In this document: positions 42,829-52,732 of the stretch, in pieces | Layout: each line of letters begins with the position of its first letter | How positions within the stretch are numbered: position 1 is the first letter of the stretch | NCBI RefSeq assembly: GCF_009864005.1 | Contig: NZ_WEZQ01000009.1 | Coordinates: 1 to 64,000, forward strand | Source: Furfurilactobacillus milii | GTDB taxonomy: Bacteria > Bacillota > Bacilli > Lactobacillales > Lactobacillaceae | Direction: 5' to 3' | DNA length: 64,000 nucleotides | The notes under the pieces: model-generated | Database searches by the model: none | Told to the model about the DNA's origin: nothing | The model's input: the letters and a program-made list of their open reading frames with translations, nothing else | Translations under genes and position numbers: made by a program

Positions 42829-43012
42829 GAGGGCGGCAGCGTTGAAAACGACTGTGAGAGTGTTGTAGATTCGGTGAACTGTCCGAGTCTACAACACGGG
42901 ACGATCTTACAGACGGCGGGGTGTGCCGGCTTTAAGGCGAGGTGAAAGACTGTGGTTTTCAGGCTCGAACCGGTCCCCGCAGGAGGTTTCAAAAGCAGCC
43001 AACCGTTAGCGG
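42829..43012 (+). repeat. Structured repeat family I, unit C-right
   Basis: Forward unit, facing C-left across about 170 bp. Variable stem GTGTTGTAGATTCGG/CCGAGTCTACAACAC, then ACGGGACGATC, CTTACAGACGGC/GCCGGCTTTAAG, and CGAACCGGTCCCC; outer arms TTGAAA/TTTCAA. The space to potA (43013-43221) holds no further gene that I can see. Confidence 0.65.
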
Positions 43013-43221
43013 ACTTTTATCCACCTAACGAAGACCAAACGAAGAAACAAATCGTAAGCAATCCGAACAAACACAATAAAAAATAAGTAGTTTATTACAA
43101 CCAAGTGACACTTCCACAAGCTAGGTAAATTTGCTAGTTATTTGGTGCTATTTCGGTTACTATTGAAACCAATGTAAACCGCATGAGAATGCAGATTTAA
43201 TGGTGATGGAGGGACGTTAGA

Positions 43222-44322
43222 TTGACGAAAACCATTATTGAGTTTAAGGACATCGTAAAGCGTTACGGTGAGACCGAGGTACTCAAGGGTATCAACTTTC
43301 AAATAGAACAGGGTAAGTTCTACACTTTGTTGGGCCCGTCTGGATGTGGGAAGACCACAATTTTACGTATTATTGCAGGATTCACGGATGCCTCTGAGGG
43401 CGACGTGATGTTTGATGGCAAACGGATAAATAACGTGCCAGCTAACAAACGGAAGGTAAACACTGTCTTTCAGGATTACGCGTTGTTTCCGCATATGAAT
43501 GTGTTTGATAACGTTGCGTTTCCACTGACACTACGTAAGGTCAGCAAAAAGGATATTCGTACCCGTGTTCTGGATGCGTTAAAGATGGTTCAATTGTCTG
43601 GCTATGAAGACCGCGAAATTAATGAAATTTCTGGCGGTCAACAACAACGGGTTGCGATTGCACGCGCCATCGTGAATGAGCCTGACGTGCTATTACTAGA
43701 TGAACCACTGTCTGCGCTGGATATGAAGCTGCGTAAAGAAATGCAGTACGAATTGAGAGCATTGCAGCAACGATTAGGGATTACGTTTATTTTTGTGACT
43801 CATGATCAGGAAGAAGCACTGGCCATGAGTGATGAAATTTTCGTCATGAACGCTGGACAAGTGTTGCAAACTGGTTCACCGGTCGATATTTATGATGAAC
43901 CAATCAACCATTTTGTGGCTGACTTCATCGGTGAGAGTAATATCGTGCGCGGTCATATGGTTGCTGATTATCTAGTTTCGTTTGCTGGGCATGAATTTAA
44001 ATGTGTGGACGCTGGGATGCGGCCAAACGAACCGGTTGAAGTGGTTATCCGACCAGAAGACTTGGATATCACAACGGTGGACAAGGGGTCGTTGACAATG
44101 ACTGTGGATACGCAGTTGTTTCGTGGTGTGTTCTTTGAAATCACGGGCCACGATGACACCGGTAACAGTTGGCGGATTCGCTCCATTCACCGCACGGAAG
44201 TGGGCGCCCAGGTTGGTGTGTTCTTCGATCCTGAGGATATCCATGTGATGCGGTTTAACGAATCTGAAGAAGATTTTGATGCCCGTTTGGAAACATATGA
44301 AGGGGAGGAATCTGATCGGTGA
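43222..44322 (+). CDS. potA: Spermidine/putrescine ABC transporter ATP-binding protein PotA
   Basis: A 366-residue ABC ATPase: Walker [10 protein letters not shown], signature ISGGQQQR, Walker [12 protein letters not shown], and a C-terminal TOBE-type domain (from ~residue 240) as in PotA and other MOI-type importers. The start is TTG, with GGAGGG 9 nt upstream. It heads potABCD, with every junction overlapping, and energises polyamine import. Confidence 0.93.
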   Translation: MTKTIIEFKDIVKRYGETEVLKGINFQIEQGKFYTLLGPSGCGKTTILRIIAGFTDASEGDVMFDGKRINNVPANKRKVNTVFQDYALFPHMNVFDNVAFPLTLRKVSKKDIRTRVLDALKMVQLSGYEDREINEISGGQQQRVAIARAIVNEPDVLLLDEPLSALDMKLRKEMQYELRALQQRLGITFIFVTHDQEEALAMSDEIFVMNAGQVLQTGSPVDIYDEPINHFVADFIGESNIVRGHMVADYLVSFAGHEFKCVDAGMRPNEPVEVVIRPEDLDITTVDKGSLTMTVDTQLFRGVFFEITGHDDTGNSWRIRSIHRTEVGAQVGVFFDPEDIHVMRFNESEEDFDARLETYEGEESDR

Positions 44323-45137
44323 AACAAGGCAAACTGTTCTACTACATTCCGTACGGCTTGTGGATTGCACTGTTTGTCATTGCACCAGTCGTACTGATTG
44401 TTTATCAATCATTCTTTAATATCGCAGGGCACTTCACCCTAAGCAACTACGCGACGTATTTTCATTCAGGCGTTTACCTGAAAATGACGTTTAATTCTGT
44501 CTGGTATGCGTTTTTGATCACAGCAATTACGCTGCTGATCAGTTATCCAACGGCGTATCTATTGAATCAATTAAAGCATAAGCAATTATGGTTACTGCTG
44601 ATTATTTTGCCAACATGGATTAACTTATTGTTAAAGACGTATGCCTTTATTGGATTACTATCACGTAGCGGCTCAGTGGACAGCTTTTTGACATTTATCG
44701 GTATCGGACCTAAACAACTGCTGTTTACCGATGCAAGTTTTCTATTCGTTGCAACTTACATCGAAATTCCGTTTATGATTCTGCCCATTTATAATGCTAT
44801 TGCGGAATTGAGCCCGTCCTATGTCAATGCTAGCCGTGATTTAGGGGCTAGTGGCTGGCAAACGTTTAGCCGGGTAATCTTTCCATTAACACTGGATGGC
44901 GTAAAATCCGGGGTTCAGTCCGTTTTTATTCCATCACTATCACTCTTCATGATTACGCGCCTAATCGGTGGTAACCGTGTGATTACCTTGGGGACTGCCA
45001 TTGAACAACACTTCTTGGTTACACAAAACTGGGGGATGGGTTCGACAATCGGTGTCATCTTGATTGTGGCAATGGTGATTACGATGCTATTAACCGGGGA
45101 ACGCAAGGAAAAGGGGAGGACACGTCATGCAAAGTAA
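44319..45137 (+). CDS. potB: Spermidine/putrescine ABC transporter permease PotB
   Basis: A 272-residue permease with six membrane helices and the EAA loop [20 protein letters not shown]. It starts at GTG, overlapping the potA stop by 4 nt (GTGA), so translation is coupled. With PotC it forms the polyamine channel in the cytoplasmic membrane. Confidence 0.93.
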   Translation: MKQGKLFYYIPYGLWIALFVIAPVVLIVYQSFFNIAGHFTLSNYATYFHSGVYLKMTFNSVWYAFLITAITLLISYPTAYLLNQLKHKQLWLLLIILPTWINLLLKTYAFIGLLSRSGSVDSFLTFIGIGPKQLLFTDASFLFVATYIEIPFMILPIYNAIAELSPSYVNASRDLGASGWQTFSRVIFPLTLDGVKSGVQSVFIPSLSLFMITRLIGGNRVITLGTAIEQHFLVTQNWGMGSTIGVILIVAMVITMLLTGERKEKGRTRHAK

Positions 45138-45951
45138 ACTGTCCGGCTGGTCCAAAGCCTACCTCATTATTGTGTTTATCATTTTATATGCGCCAATTTT
45201 ATTTTTAGTCATGTATTCCTTTAGTAAGGGCAATACGATGAGCAATTTTCATGGCTTCACGTTTGCCCATTATCAAACATTATTTCATGACCCACGATTG
45301 ATTCAGATTGTGCTAGACACACTCATTGTGGCGTTGTTGTCATCCCTGTTTGCGACAATCATCGGCACGGCAGGGGCGTTAGGTGTGTACGAAACACGCC
45401 ATCGTGCGATCCGACAGACCGTGCTGTCATTGAATAACATTTTGATGGTTTCTCCCGACGTTATTATCGGGGCCAGTTTCCTGATTTTCTTCACAATGTT
45501 AGGGTTGCGACTGGGTTTTATCTCAGTGCTACTGAGTCACATTGCTTTTTCGATTCCAATCGTTGTGTTGCTGGTTTTGCCCAGGTTGAATGAAATGAAT
45601 GCATCTATGATCGACGCCGCCGCTGATCTGGGTGCCAATCCGTGGCAAACGTTGACGCGGGTGATTTTGCCGGCAATCATGCCGGGTATCTTTTCCGGTT
45701 TCTTTATGGCCGTCACGTATTCGCTGGATGACTTCGCGGTTACGTTCTTTGTCACTGGAAATGGCTTCTCAACGTTGTCTGTGGAAATTTACTCACGTGC
45801 TCGGCAAGGGGTCGATTTGGAAATCAACGCGTTGTCAACGCTGTGGTTCCTAGTTTCACTGCTACTGATTGCGGGGTACTATTTCCTGGAACAGTATAAT
45901 CAGGGGCGCAAAACCAAAAACCGTCAACAAGTTGAGGCGGTGATCAAATGA
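45127..45951 (+). CDS. potC: Spermidine/putrescine ABC transporter permease PotC
   Basis: A 274-residue permease with six helices and the EAA loop DAAADLGANPWQTLTRVILP. The ATG overlaps the potB end by 11 nt and follows GGGGAGG. It pairs with PotB. Confidence 0.93.
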   Translation: MQSKLSGWSKAYLIIVFIILYAPILFLVMYSFSKGNTMSNFHGFTFAHYQTLFHDPRLIQIVLDTLIVALLSSLFATIIGTAGALGVYETRHRAIRQTVLSLNNILMVSPDVIIGASFLIFFTMLGLRLGFISVLLSHIAFSIPIVVLLVLPRLNEMNASMIDAAADLGANPWQTLTRVILPAIMPGIFSGFFMAVTYSLDDFAVTFFVTGNGFSTLSVEIYSRARQGVDLEINALSTLWFLVSLLLIAGYYFLEQYNQGRKTKNRQQVEAVIK

Positions 45952-47027
45952 AGCGATTAGTTAGTTTGGTTGTTGTTATCTTAGCAGTCAGTTTGGGACT
46001 TGGTCTGACTGCGCATCATTTACAGCGTGTTGAAGGCGTCGTTGGTTCTGGCAACAACGTGCTAAACCTGTACAACTGGGGCGACTACATCGATCCAGCG
46101 TTGATAACGAAGTTTGAACACGAAACAGGTTATCATGTCTCCTACCAAACGTTTGATAGTAATGAATCCATGTACACAAAAATCAAACAGGGTGGCACGT
46201 CATATGATCTGACAGTTCCCAGTGAGTACATGGTTCAGCGAATGAAGGCTGACCATTTACTCAGGCCATTGGATAAAAGCCGATTAACGGGGATGAACAA
46301 CATTTCGCCCCAATTTAAAAACTTGGCTTTTGACCCTCACAATGAGTATTCTGTGCCTTATTTCTGGGGTACATTGGGGATTGTTTACAATGATAAGTTT
46401 GTTAAAAAAGGTGAATTGACGACCTGGGACGATTTGTGGAAGCCACAGTTTAAGGACAACATCATGTTAGTCGATTCTTCGCGTGATATTTTAGGATTGG
46501 CATTGATGTCGCAAGGCCACTCGGCGAATACGCATGACCAAACTCAGTTGGATGAAGCGGAGCAGAAGCTCACAAAGTTGACGCCTAATGTTAAGGCTGT
46601 GCTCGATGATGAAATCATGATGTACATGGAGCAAAATGAGTCAGCGGTTGCCGTAACATACTCTGGTAATGCGGCTGAGATGATCAGTAATAATAGTCAT
46701 CTTCATTACGTCATTCCGAAGCCAAGTACCAATCTGTGGATCGATAACCTGGTTATCCCGAAGACGGCCAAACATTTGAAGGCCGCTTACGCTTTCATTA
46801 ATTTTATGAACCGTCCGGAAAACGCCAAACAGAATGCAGAGTACGTGGGCTACTCAACGCCTAATGCACCAGCGGAACAGTTATTGCCTGCAGATGTTCG
46901 CCAGGACAAGGAGTTTTATCCAAGTGCTAGTGTCATCAAAGATACACAGGTATACCAAGACCTCGGTGTAAAGGAAACGGGTACGTATAACGATTTATTC
47001 TTGCAATTTAAGATGTTTAGAAAGTAA
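45948..47027 (+). CDS. potD: Spermidine/putrescine-binding protein PotD
   Basis: A 359-residue periplasmic-type binding protein that starts LNLYNWGDYIDPALITKFE after the signal segment, the classic PotD/PotF beginning. The N-terminal helix (LVSLVVVILAVSLGLGLTA) lacks a lipobox Cys, so the protein is anchored by an uncleaved or signal-peptidase-I-type segment rather than by lipid. The ATG overlaps the potC stop (ATGA). A strong terminator follows. Confidence 0.93.
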   Translation: MKRLVSLVVVILAVSLGLGLTAHHLQRVEGVVGSGNNVLNLYNWGDYIDPALITKFEHETGYHVSYQTFDSNESMYTKIKQGGTSYDLTVPSEYMVQRMKADHLLRPLDKSRLTGMNNISPQFKNLAFDPHNEYSVPYFWGTLGIVYNDKFVKKGELTTWDDLWKPQFKDNIMLVDSSRDILGLALMSQGHSANTHDQTQLDEAEQKLTKLTPNVKAVLDDEIMMYMEQNESAVAVTYSGNAAEMISNNSHLHYVIPKPSTNLWIDNLVIPKTAKHLKAAYAFINFMNRPENAKQNAEYVGYSTPNAPAEQLLPADVRQDKEFYPSASVIKDTQVYQDLGVKETGTYNDLFLQFKMFRK

Positions 47028-47030
47028 GTG

Positions 47031-47069
47031 AAACAGGCTTGTGGAATTTTTCCACAAGCCTGTTTTTTT
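47031..47069. terminator. Bidirectional terminator between potD and the WxL cluster
   Basis: AAACAGGCTTGTGGAA pairs perfectly with TTCCACAAGCCTGTTT, loop TTT, followed by a T-run. It serves the convergent transcripts on both sides. Confidence 0.88.
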
Positions 47070-47081
47070 GCGAGGCACTAT

Positions 47082-48596
47082 TTATTTAGCAGCATTAGCA
47101 GTCGGGACATCTGCTAGTGTCCAAGAAATGGTGGCAGAGTAGTGACCGCTGTTAGCCGCGTGGGTGGGGTCAATTGTCAGTGTACTGCCAGATAAAAGGC
47201 TGTGAACATTAGTGTTCGGAGTTGTTGCGTTGATGACTGAAACTGGTTGGTCGTCATCTTTTAAAGTAGCCAACGATTTGTTTTGATCGTTAATCAAATT
47301 CAAACTAATGCCACCTTTGTCACCTATTGGCTGATGAGTCGCAGTGTTCGTAAAGGCAGCCATCGCGGCTGTGAGTGACCAACCGGAGCTGTGTACACGA
47401 GGATCATAAATCGATAGTAATTGTTGATCATTGCCATCATAGGTTAGCGATGTACTACCTGGGGTGTTACTAATTGATGCTAATGACACACCATGGGTAA
47501 TGTTATTAACGGTGAGTGGCGTACCATCGGCTTTGCTAAATGTGAAGTTAGGGATGGCATCTAGCGTTAATTGACCACCGGGATTCACAAACAGACGTGC
47601 TTTGTTTGTATTCGTTTGCTGATCAGCCCCATTGAATCCGATAACTGCGTAATACTGTGTTTGAGTCTGTGAAGCACTAGTGTTTTTGACCGTTAACATA
47701 CCATTTTGCATGCCGTCTGGGGATGCAGAAATACTTACGTTCGGTCCGTTAGTGGCGGGCTTGTCTGAGCCATGAGGCGGTATTTGATGCCATCCGACGA
47801 CATAGGCTGATTTAGGAAATCCCTTGATGATGAAAGAAGCGTCAGTTCCCTCATTAACAAGTTTGTCCTGTAATGCGCCGACGTAAACAACAGTACTAGC
47901 GGTAATGCCGTTTGAAGTGGTGGCTGTAACCGTTACCTTGCCATATTGATTCAAATCTGAGGTTGCGGTTAGCTTGCCAGAGGTGGCGTCGATAGTGGCT
48001 AACTGTGAATTGTCAACAGACCACTTAATTGAATCCGTTGCATTAGCTGGCGTTAGCGTTGCCAGAATGTTTTCTGAATTAGCATTTGGGAGCGTATCGC
48101 TTTCACCTGCGATGGATAAGGCAGTGGCGTGTACGTCTTGCGGGGAAATCGTTACTTTGGCAACTTTGGACCAGTAAACGGAAGAAGTCAAAAACCCATG
48201 AATTGACACTGAAATTTGATAATAAAATGTAGAGACGTGATCAACGTGTTGATGAGTTTTAAAGCTGCCTGACAATGCATTGCCATCGTCCTGGGCTTTT
48301 TTCCAATTTTGACCATCCTCACTAATATACCAAGATGCTGTTATGTTATCTGTCCAAGGGTCAAAAAGAGATTTAATGGCTGTAAATGAAAGTTGGTAGT
48401 CTTTGTCTGATACGGTGTTCAGACTGAGCGGCTGTTGCGTGAAGCCACCGACAAACACCAATCTACCAACTGAAAATGGATCCGCACTCGGTGTGCCCTT
48501 GGGGACAATGTTGTCGTCTGCATGACCAGTAATGGGTAACAATAGTGACACTAATATGAACATGATGATACTCAACCACACGCGTTTAAACTTCAT
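47082..48596 (-). CDS. WxL-domain surface protein with Ig-like (Big_2) domain
   Basis: A 504-residue secreted protein. It has a signal peptide (residues 1-26, cleavage after GHA), a central bacterial Ig-like type 2 domain (about 150-245, with TLTPANATDSIKWSVDNS and TATSDLNQYGKVTVTAT), and a C-terminal WxL domain whose two motifs are GWSLTAAMAAF and ISWTLADVPTANA. WxL domains hold proteins on peptidoglycan without covalent linkage. The last gene of a three-gene surface cluster. Probably an adhesion or matrix-binding complex; the ligand is unknown. Confidence 0.87.
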   Translation of the reverse strand: MKFKRVWLSIIMFILVSLLLPITGHADDNIVPKGTPSADPFSVGRLVFVGGFTQQPLSLNTVSDKDYQLSFTAIKSLFDPWTDNITASWYISEDGQNWKKAQDDGNALSGSFKTHQHVDHVSTFYYQISVSIHGFLTSSVYWSKVAKVTISPQDVHATALSIAGESDTLPNANSENILATLTPANATDSIKWSVDNSQLATIDATSGKLTATSDLNQYGKVTVTATTSNGITASTVVYVGALQDKLVNEGTDASFIIKGFPKSAYVVGWHQIPPHGSDKPATNGPNVSISASPDGMQNGMLTVKNTSASQTQTQYYAVIGFNGADQQTNTNKARLFVNPGGQLTLDAIPNFTFSKADGTPLTVNNITHGVSLASISNTPGSTSLTYDGNDQQLLSIYDPRVHSSGWSLTAAMAAFTNTATHQPIGDKGGISLNLINDQNKSLATLKDDDQPVSVINATTPNTNVHSLLSGSTLTIDPTHAANSGHYSATISWTLADVPTANAAK

Positions 48597-48617
48597 GTTG
48601 ATTTACAGTCCTTATCC

Positions 48618-49652
48618 TTACTTTTTTGAATGGCGACGACTGCCCGCAAGATAGCCAACAATTATGAGAATAAGCGCGCCCAGTACGCTAAGCAAAATGT
48701 ATAGCCAAGTCCAGTTGTGGTGAACGGTCACATGCCGATTGACTTGACGCGCTGTTTGGCGGGTGATTGTGAAGTGGCGGTTTAAATGCCAAATGTGTTT
48801 GCCTGATTTAGCGGTGAGCTTAAACGTGTAGTGACCTGGTTTTAACCGGTGCTTTGTAACCGGAACACCAAAATTAAAACTTGTTAACGGCGCCATTTCG
48901 TAATGCTTCTTGGTAGTTTCGTACAGTAGATGCGAATCGCCGCGATGGTACACTTGTCCAGTGATGGTCATTTCACCAAACATCACTGGTTGTGTATTAG
49001 CCACACTGGCGGTCACCTGCGATTGATAATGGTTGGTACTTGTTTTAATTTGATTCAACTTTAAATCTGGTGCTAGCGTCAATGAGTCCGTTTCCTGTAA
49101 ATTGACTCCCAACGTCATTGCGTACCGGTTATTAATGCGAAAGTTTTTACCATTGGAAGGGTGTTGTGCATGCTTATCGGTTACGTAAAAGGCGCCGACA
49201 ATTTGACCCTTGAGTTGTTTGGTTGGTGTTTTAAGGACAAACGTAACGGGTTTAGCTTCATGGGGGTTAAGAGCCACATTGACACCAGCGCTGACTAAAT
49301 CCGTAAATGTATTATGTCCTGCGGGCTGCCGCTTTTTGTTAGGACTGTAGCTAATCTGACCGTTATCGCCGGTCCATGCATTTGTCGGTGTCACGCTCAA
49401 CGTGCGTGCTTGCGATGAGGTATTAGCGACAATTAGTGTCAATCGTTGTTCTAAGGTCGGGTGAACCTTTAGATCGAAGTAGCTGACACTTTTATCGATT
49501 TGGTTATCAGGAATTTCAGCACGGACGGTAAAACCAGCGCCATTGCCAGTAGATGCTGCATTAACTGACGCCAGCGATAGTAAGAGGACGGCGAATAATG
49601 AGGCAAGTAATAATTCGAAATAATGTGTTCGATTAGGGGATAAACCGGACAT
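48618..49652 (-). CDS. DUF916/DUF3324 (WxL-binding) surface protein
   Basis: A 344-residue protein with an N-terminal signal/anchor, a DUF916-type peptidoglycan-binding domain (FTVRAEIPDNQIDKSVSYFD, about residues 40-160), a DUF3324-type host-binding domain (about 165-295), a C-terminal membrane helix (WLYILLSVLGALILIIVGYL) and a basic tail. It is the constant membrane-anchored partner in WxL clusters. AAGGAG precedes the ATG. It lies between two WxL genes on the same strand. Confidence 0.88.
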   Translation of the reverse strand: MSGLSPNRTHYFELLLASLFAVLLLSLASVNAASTGNGAGFTVRAEIPDNQIDKSVSYFDLKVHPTLEQRLTLIVANTSSQARTLSVTPTNAWTGDNGQISYSPNKKRQPAGHNTFTDLVSAGVNVALNPHEAKPVTFVLKTPTKQLKGQIVGAFYVTDKHAQHPSNGKNFRINNRYAMTLGVNLQETDSLTLAPDLKLNQIKTSTNHYQSQVTASVANTQPVMFGEMTITGQVYHRGDSHLLYETTKKHYEMAPLTSFNFGVPVTKHRLKPGHYTFKLTAKSGKHIWHLNRHFTITRQTARQVNRHVTVHHNWTWLYILLSVLGALILIIVGYLAGSRRHSKK

Positions 49653-49688
49653 ACAAACACTCCTTTAATATAGTTGGCATTGCACTGA

Positions 49689-49711
49689 AACCCGTTTTGT
49701 CTGAGGACAAA
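49689..49711 (-). terminator. Hairpin within the WxL cluster
   Basis: CCCGTTTTGTC pairs with GACAAAACGGG around CTCA. The T-run on the minus strand is short, so it may attenuate rather than stop transcription from the first WxL gene into the DUF916 gene. Confidence 0.5.
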
Positions 49712-49754
49712 ACGGGCACGGTGAGTTGTTTAAGAGGTAGTGTAAATAAAAAGG

Positions 49755-50504
49755 TTAGGCTTTTGGCGCGTTAGCAGTAGGAACGTTAACCAAATTCCAG
49801 TATAAAGTGCCTTGATAAACACCCGTTGCGACATTGGTTTGCTTGCTGATGGTGAGGCTAGCACTCTTAGTGTCTGCGTAAAGGGCCTCGTTGAAGCCTT
49901 GACCGGTGCCCTTGTCAGCCGTCCAAATGGCGGTTTCTTGAGTGCCAGTGCCATTATCGTTTGTTGATGAAGCAGTAAGCGTGATCGCATTTGGCTTGGC
50001 AACGTCGCTATCGCTTTTTGAACTGGTTGCATTCAGTGCCAGTTTTGCATTTGCAATGGTGTCGGAACTTTTAGTGTTTTTGAATTGGCCTAGTGAGGTC
50101 ATCAGCTTCCAGCCATTGTTCGTGCCAGTGTAGTCGGCGATATCGAGTTTACCATCGTTGTTACCATCAAAATTGTTGGCGCTGTTCACAGTGTTATCGC
50201 TGTAGTTAACAGTAACATCACCGTTGATAATGTCTGCGACTTTGGCGGTTGACAAATTTAGGTTGGGCACGTGGTCAAGTGTTAAATCGCCAGGCTTCAC
50301 TTCAAATTGTGCAGTGGAGTGAGCTGAGGCGTTGCTAGTGCCATCAGCAATAAATCCTTGACCAACTGTTGTGACATTAGTGATGTTATTTGCGGCAGTA
50401 CCTGGGCCATGGCTGTTGTCTGCTCCACGATCCGCGCTTACCGTGGCAGTGGTAAGTGTCAGTACTGCGAGGGTTGAAAAGAAGAATAAGGTTACCTTAT
50501 GCAT
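49755..50504 (-). CDS. WxL-domain surface protein
   Basis: A 249-residue secreted protein. It has a signal peptide (KVTLFFFSTLAVLTLTTATV) and is a small WxL protein nearly all of which is the WxL domain, with motifs GWKLMTSLGQF and LYWNLVNVPTANAPKA. GGAGG precedes the ATG. It is the first gene of the cluster and, being small, probably the abundant wall component of the complex. Confidence 0.88.
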   Translation of the reverse strand: MHKVTLFFFSTLAVLTLTTATVSADRGADNSHGPGTAANNITNVTTVGQGFIADGTSNASAHSTAQFEVKPGDLTLDHVPNLNLSTAKVADIINGDVTVNYSDNTVNSANNFDGNNDGKLDIADYTGTNNGWKLMTSLGQFKNTKSSDTIANAKLALNATSSKSDSDVAKPNAITLTASSTNDNGTGTQETAIWTADKGTGQGFNEALYADTKSASLTISKQTNVATGVYQGTLYWNLVNVPTANAPKA

Positions 50505-50897
50505 AATCGATAAATCCTCCGTTTGGCTTGCTGTGATGGTTCTTTAACCATTAGAAATCATTATTTTGGCCGTTAATTAGTGTTGCTACGTAATTGAGGT
50601 GCAAAATAATCAACTTTTTTGTAATACCAGTATAGTTAGCAACTTAAGACGCTTCAAATGAGGGCACAAGGTGATATTAATGAGAGGATAATCATCAAAT
50701 CCGCTTTCATTTGTTTTTTTGACAAACAAAAACACAGGCTTCTATGGTGAAGTCTGCGTTCAATTCATGACAAAATCATGTGAAAAACGTTTGACAAATA
50801 GCTTTACATCGGCCTTTATAAATAAATAAATTGCTGTTTATTTATTTTGTAATTCGCTGGTTTGATCATCAACGGCGAGTACATTTGGAGAATGGCT

Positions 50898-50977
50898 GGC
50901 GCTTACGGTTGTCAACATTGACACACTCGCCGTGGGACGGTTCGGTATCAATGTTGCCGCCCTCCAGCTCACATAGT
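50898..50977 (-). repeat. Structured repeat family I, unit D-left (internally deleted)
   Basis: It keeps both outer arms of the C-left type (GGTTGTCAACATTGACACAC and GGTATCAATGTTGCCGCC) but lacks about 120 nt of the interior: GTGGGAC joins directly to GGTTCGG. It is a deletion derivative of a full unit. Confidence 0.6.
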
Positions 50978-51049
50978 AGCCAGTTTAAGTAGATATCAGT
51001 CAATGGCAAATGGTCTTTACAATGGTTTACTGATTTGTGAAAGTAGTGG

Positions 51050-51225
51050 AGCTGACGGGAAACAGAGTTCCGTGTCGGCAACACTTGGCGGCGAGCATTT
51101 GGCCGCTTAGTGTTGCGGGATGACTTATGAGACGTGGTTTTCGGCTCATAATCAAGGACGAAAACCGTGACTTGTGCGGGTTGAGACCGGTCCTCATGGA
51201 ACGGCGTTTCCGGTCAGCGTAACGG
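51050..51225 (+). repeat. Structured repeat family I, unit D-right
   Basis: Forward unit with outer stem GGAAAC-AGA-GTTCC / GGAAC-GGC-GTTTCC, variable stem GCAACACT--GCGGC/GCCGC--AGTGTTGC, GGGATGAC, TTATGAG/CTCATAA, and GAGACCGGTCC. It lies just downstream of the leftward permease gene. The rest of 50505-51050 contains A/T-rich DNA with no gene that I can support. Confidence 0.65.
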
Positions 51226-51246
51226 CATTAAGCTGTTGAGACTATG

Positions 51247-52638
51247 TTAGTTGTTCACTAATTTGCTGTGACGAATCCCGTATCCGAAGTAAATGAGCAT
51301 TCCGAATGCAAACCAAATCAAGGAAGCAACCCAGGTTTCCAGTGGCAACCGGAATAGCAACAACATGCAGGCCAAGCCGGAAATAATTGGTAGGACAGGA
51401 TACCATGGAACACGGAAGCCGTCTGTGTGATTAATATCTTTTCGGCGACGAAGTGGGAGGACACCGAATGAGACAAAGGTGAAAGCAATCAGCGTTCCGA
51501 TATTAACCAAGTTTGTCAGCTGTTCTAGTGGTACTAAACCAGCCATGATTGCGATAAGCACGGTGACGGTTGTCAAACTGGCAGTTGGATTACCACTTTT
51601 TTTGTTAACGTTGCCCAGCCATTTGGGCAGAAGGCCATCACGGCCAATGGAGTAAACGAGCCGTGAAGAAGAGTAGATCATGGCCAGCATCATTGTGAAC
51701 ATACCGGCAAGTGCACCGATTGAAACGAGGGCAGCACCCCAGTTTTGACCAACCTGTTGCAGAGCAAACGCAACTGGATCCGCAACGTTTAAACGTTTGT
51801 AAGAAACTAGGCCAGTTAAGACAACGGAGACAGCAATATACAGGATAGAAGCGACAATCAAAGTTCCGATAATTCCAATTGGCATGTTTCGTTTGGGATT
51901 CTTAACTTCGGCAGCAGAGGCAGCGACCACGTCAAAACCTAAGAAAGCGAAGAATACTGCTGAGGCTCCCGCTAGTACACCGCCTTTATAAGGAAAGAAT
52001 GGGTGCCAGTTAGCTGGTTTTACATAAAATAGGCCAACTAGTACGAAGATTAGGATGATGACAATTTTAACGGCTACCATAATGTTTTGAACGCGTGTCG
52101 AGGTTTTCATGCCATTGCTGAGTAGCCAGGCAACGAACAGAACAATGAGGACGGCAACCAGGTTAATGTAAGTGCCGTGTGCCGGATCAAACGCACCAGA
52201 CAATGCAGTGGGCATGTGGATGCCAAAACCTGAAATCAACGAGTTGAAGTAAGCTGCCCACCCAGTAGACACGGCTGCCACAGACAGCATGTACTCTAAG
52301 ACTAGCGCCCAGCCGAGAATCCAGCCGATAAACTGACCATAGACGACATTACCGTAAGAATAGGCGGAGCCAGCGATTGGCAGGGCGGATGAAAATTCAG
52401 CGTAACACATGGCGGCTAGGCCACAAACGATGGCGGCGACCACGAAAGATAAGATAATGGCTGGACCAGATTTAGTTGCGGCGACCGTTCCGGGCAGAAT
52501 GAAGATCCCGGTACCAATCACGGCACCAATGCCAAGTGCGACAAGATCCCACGCTGACATGGATTTAATTAGCCGACTGTCGGCATCAATATAGTTATCC
52601 AGTGATTCTTTTTTCAACATTTTGTCTAATATGGACAT
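51247..52638 (-). CDS. APC family amino acid permease
   Basis: A 463-residue amino acid-polyamine-organocation carrier with 12 or more helices. The N-terminal part (LVALGIGAVIGTGIFILPGT) holds the GxG unwinding of helix 1, and AGMFTMMLAMIYSSSRLVYSIGRDGLLP is typical of the YfnA/CAT-like branch. The ATG at 52638 follows AGGAGA; the longer frame runs into the leader hairpins. Its leader holds an ORF rich in Phe and Tyr codons, a ladder of exclusive hairpins and two terminators, so the substrate may be an aromatic amino acid. That is inference. Confidence 0.88.
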   Translation of the reverse strand: MSILDKMLKKESLDNYIDADSRLIKSMSAWDLVALGIGAVIGTGIFILPGTVAATKSGPAIILSFVVAAIVCGLAAMCYAEFSSALPIAGSAYSYGNVVYGQFIGWILGWALVLEYMLSVAAVSTGWAAYFNSLISGFGIHMPTALSGAFDPAHGTYINLVAVLIVLFVAWLLSNGMKTSTRVQNIMVAVKIVIILIFVLVGLFYVKPANWHPFFPYKGGVLAGASAVFFAFLGFDVVAASAAEVKNPKRNMPIGIIGTLIVASILYIAVSVVLTGLVSYKRLNVADPVAFALQQVGQNWGAALVSIGALAGMFTMMLAMIYSSSRLVYSIGRDGLLPKWLGNVNKKSGNPTASLTTVTVLIAIMAGLVPLEQLTNLVNIGTLIAFTFVSFGVLPLRRRKDINHTDGFRVPWYPVLPIISGLACMLLLFRLPLETWVASLIWFAFGMLIYFGYGIRHSKLVNN

Positions 52639-52656
52639 GGCGTTTCTCCTTTTTAA

Positions 52657-52699
52657 TAAAAAAACTGGTATTTTCAGCCCCTCGCCGAAAATACCAGTT
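52657..52699 (-). terminator. Second leader terminator before the permease
   Basis: On the minus strand AACTGGTATTTTC pairs with GAAAATACCAGTT around GGCGAGGGGCT and is followed by seven T. It lies 19 nt before the permease start, inside the leader, so it must be overcome for expression. Confidence 0.8.
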
Positions 52700-52732
52700 A
52701 AATCAGTAATCAACCTCAAATAGATTGACACT

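Noticed and set aside
50784-50830. Rightward promoter-like TTGACA with TATAAA
   Set aside because: The spacing is about 20 nt and no gene or RNA candidate follows, other than a deleted repeat unit.
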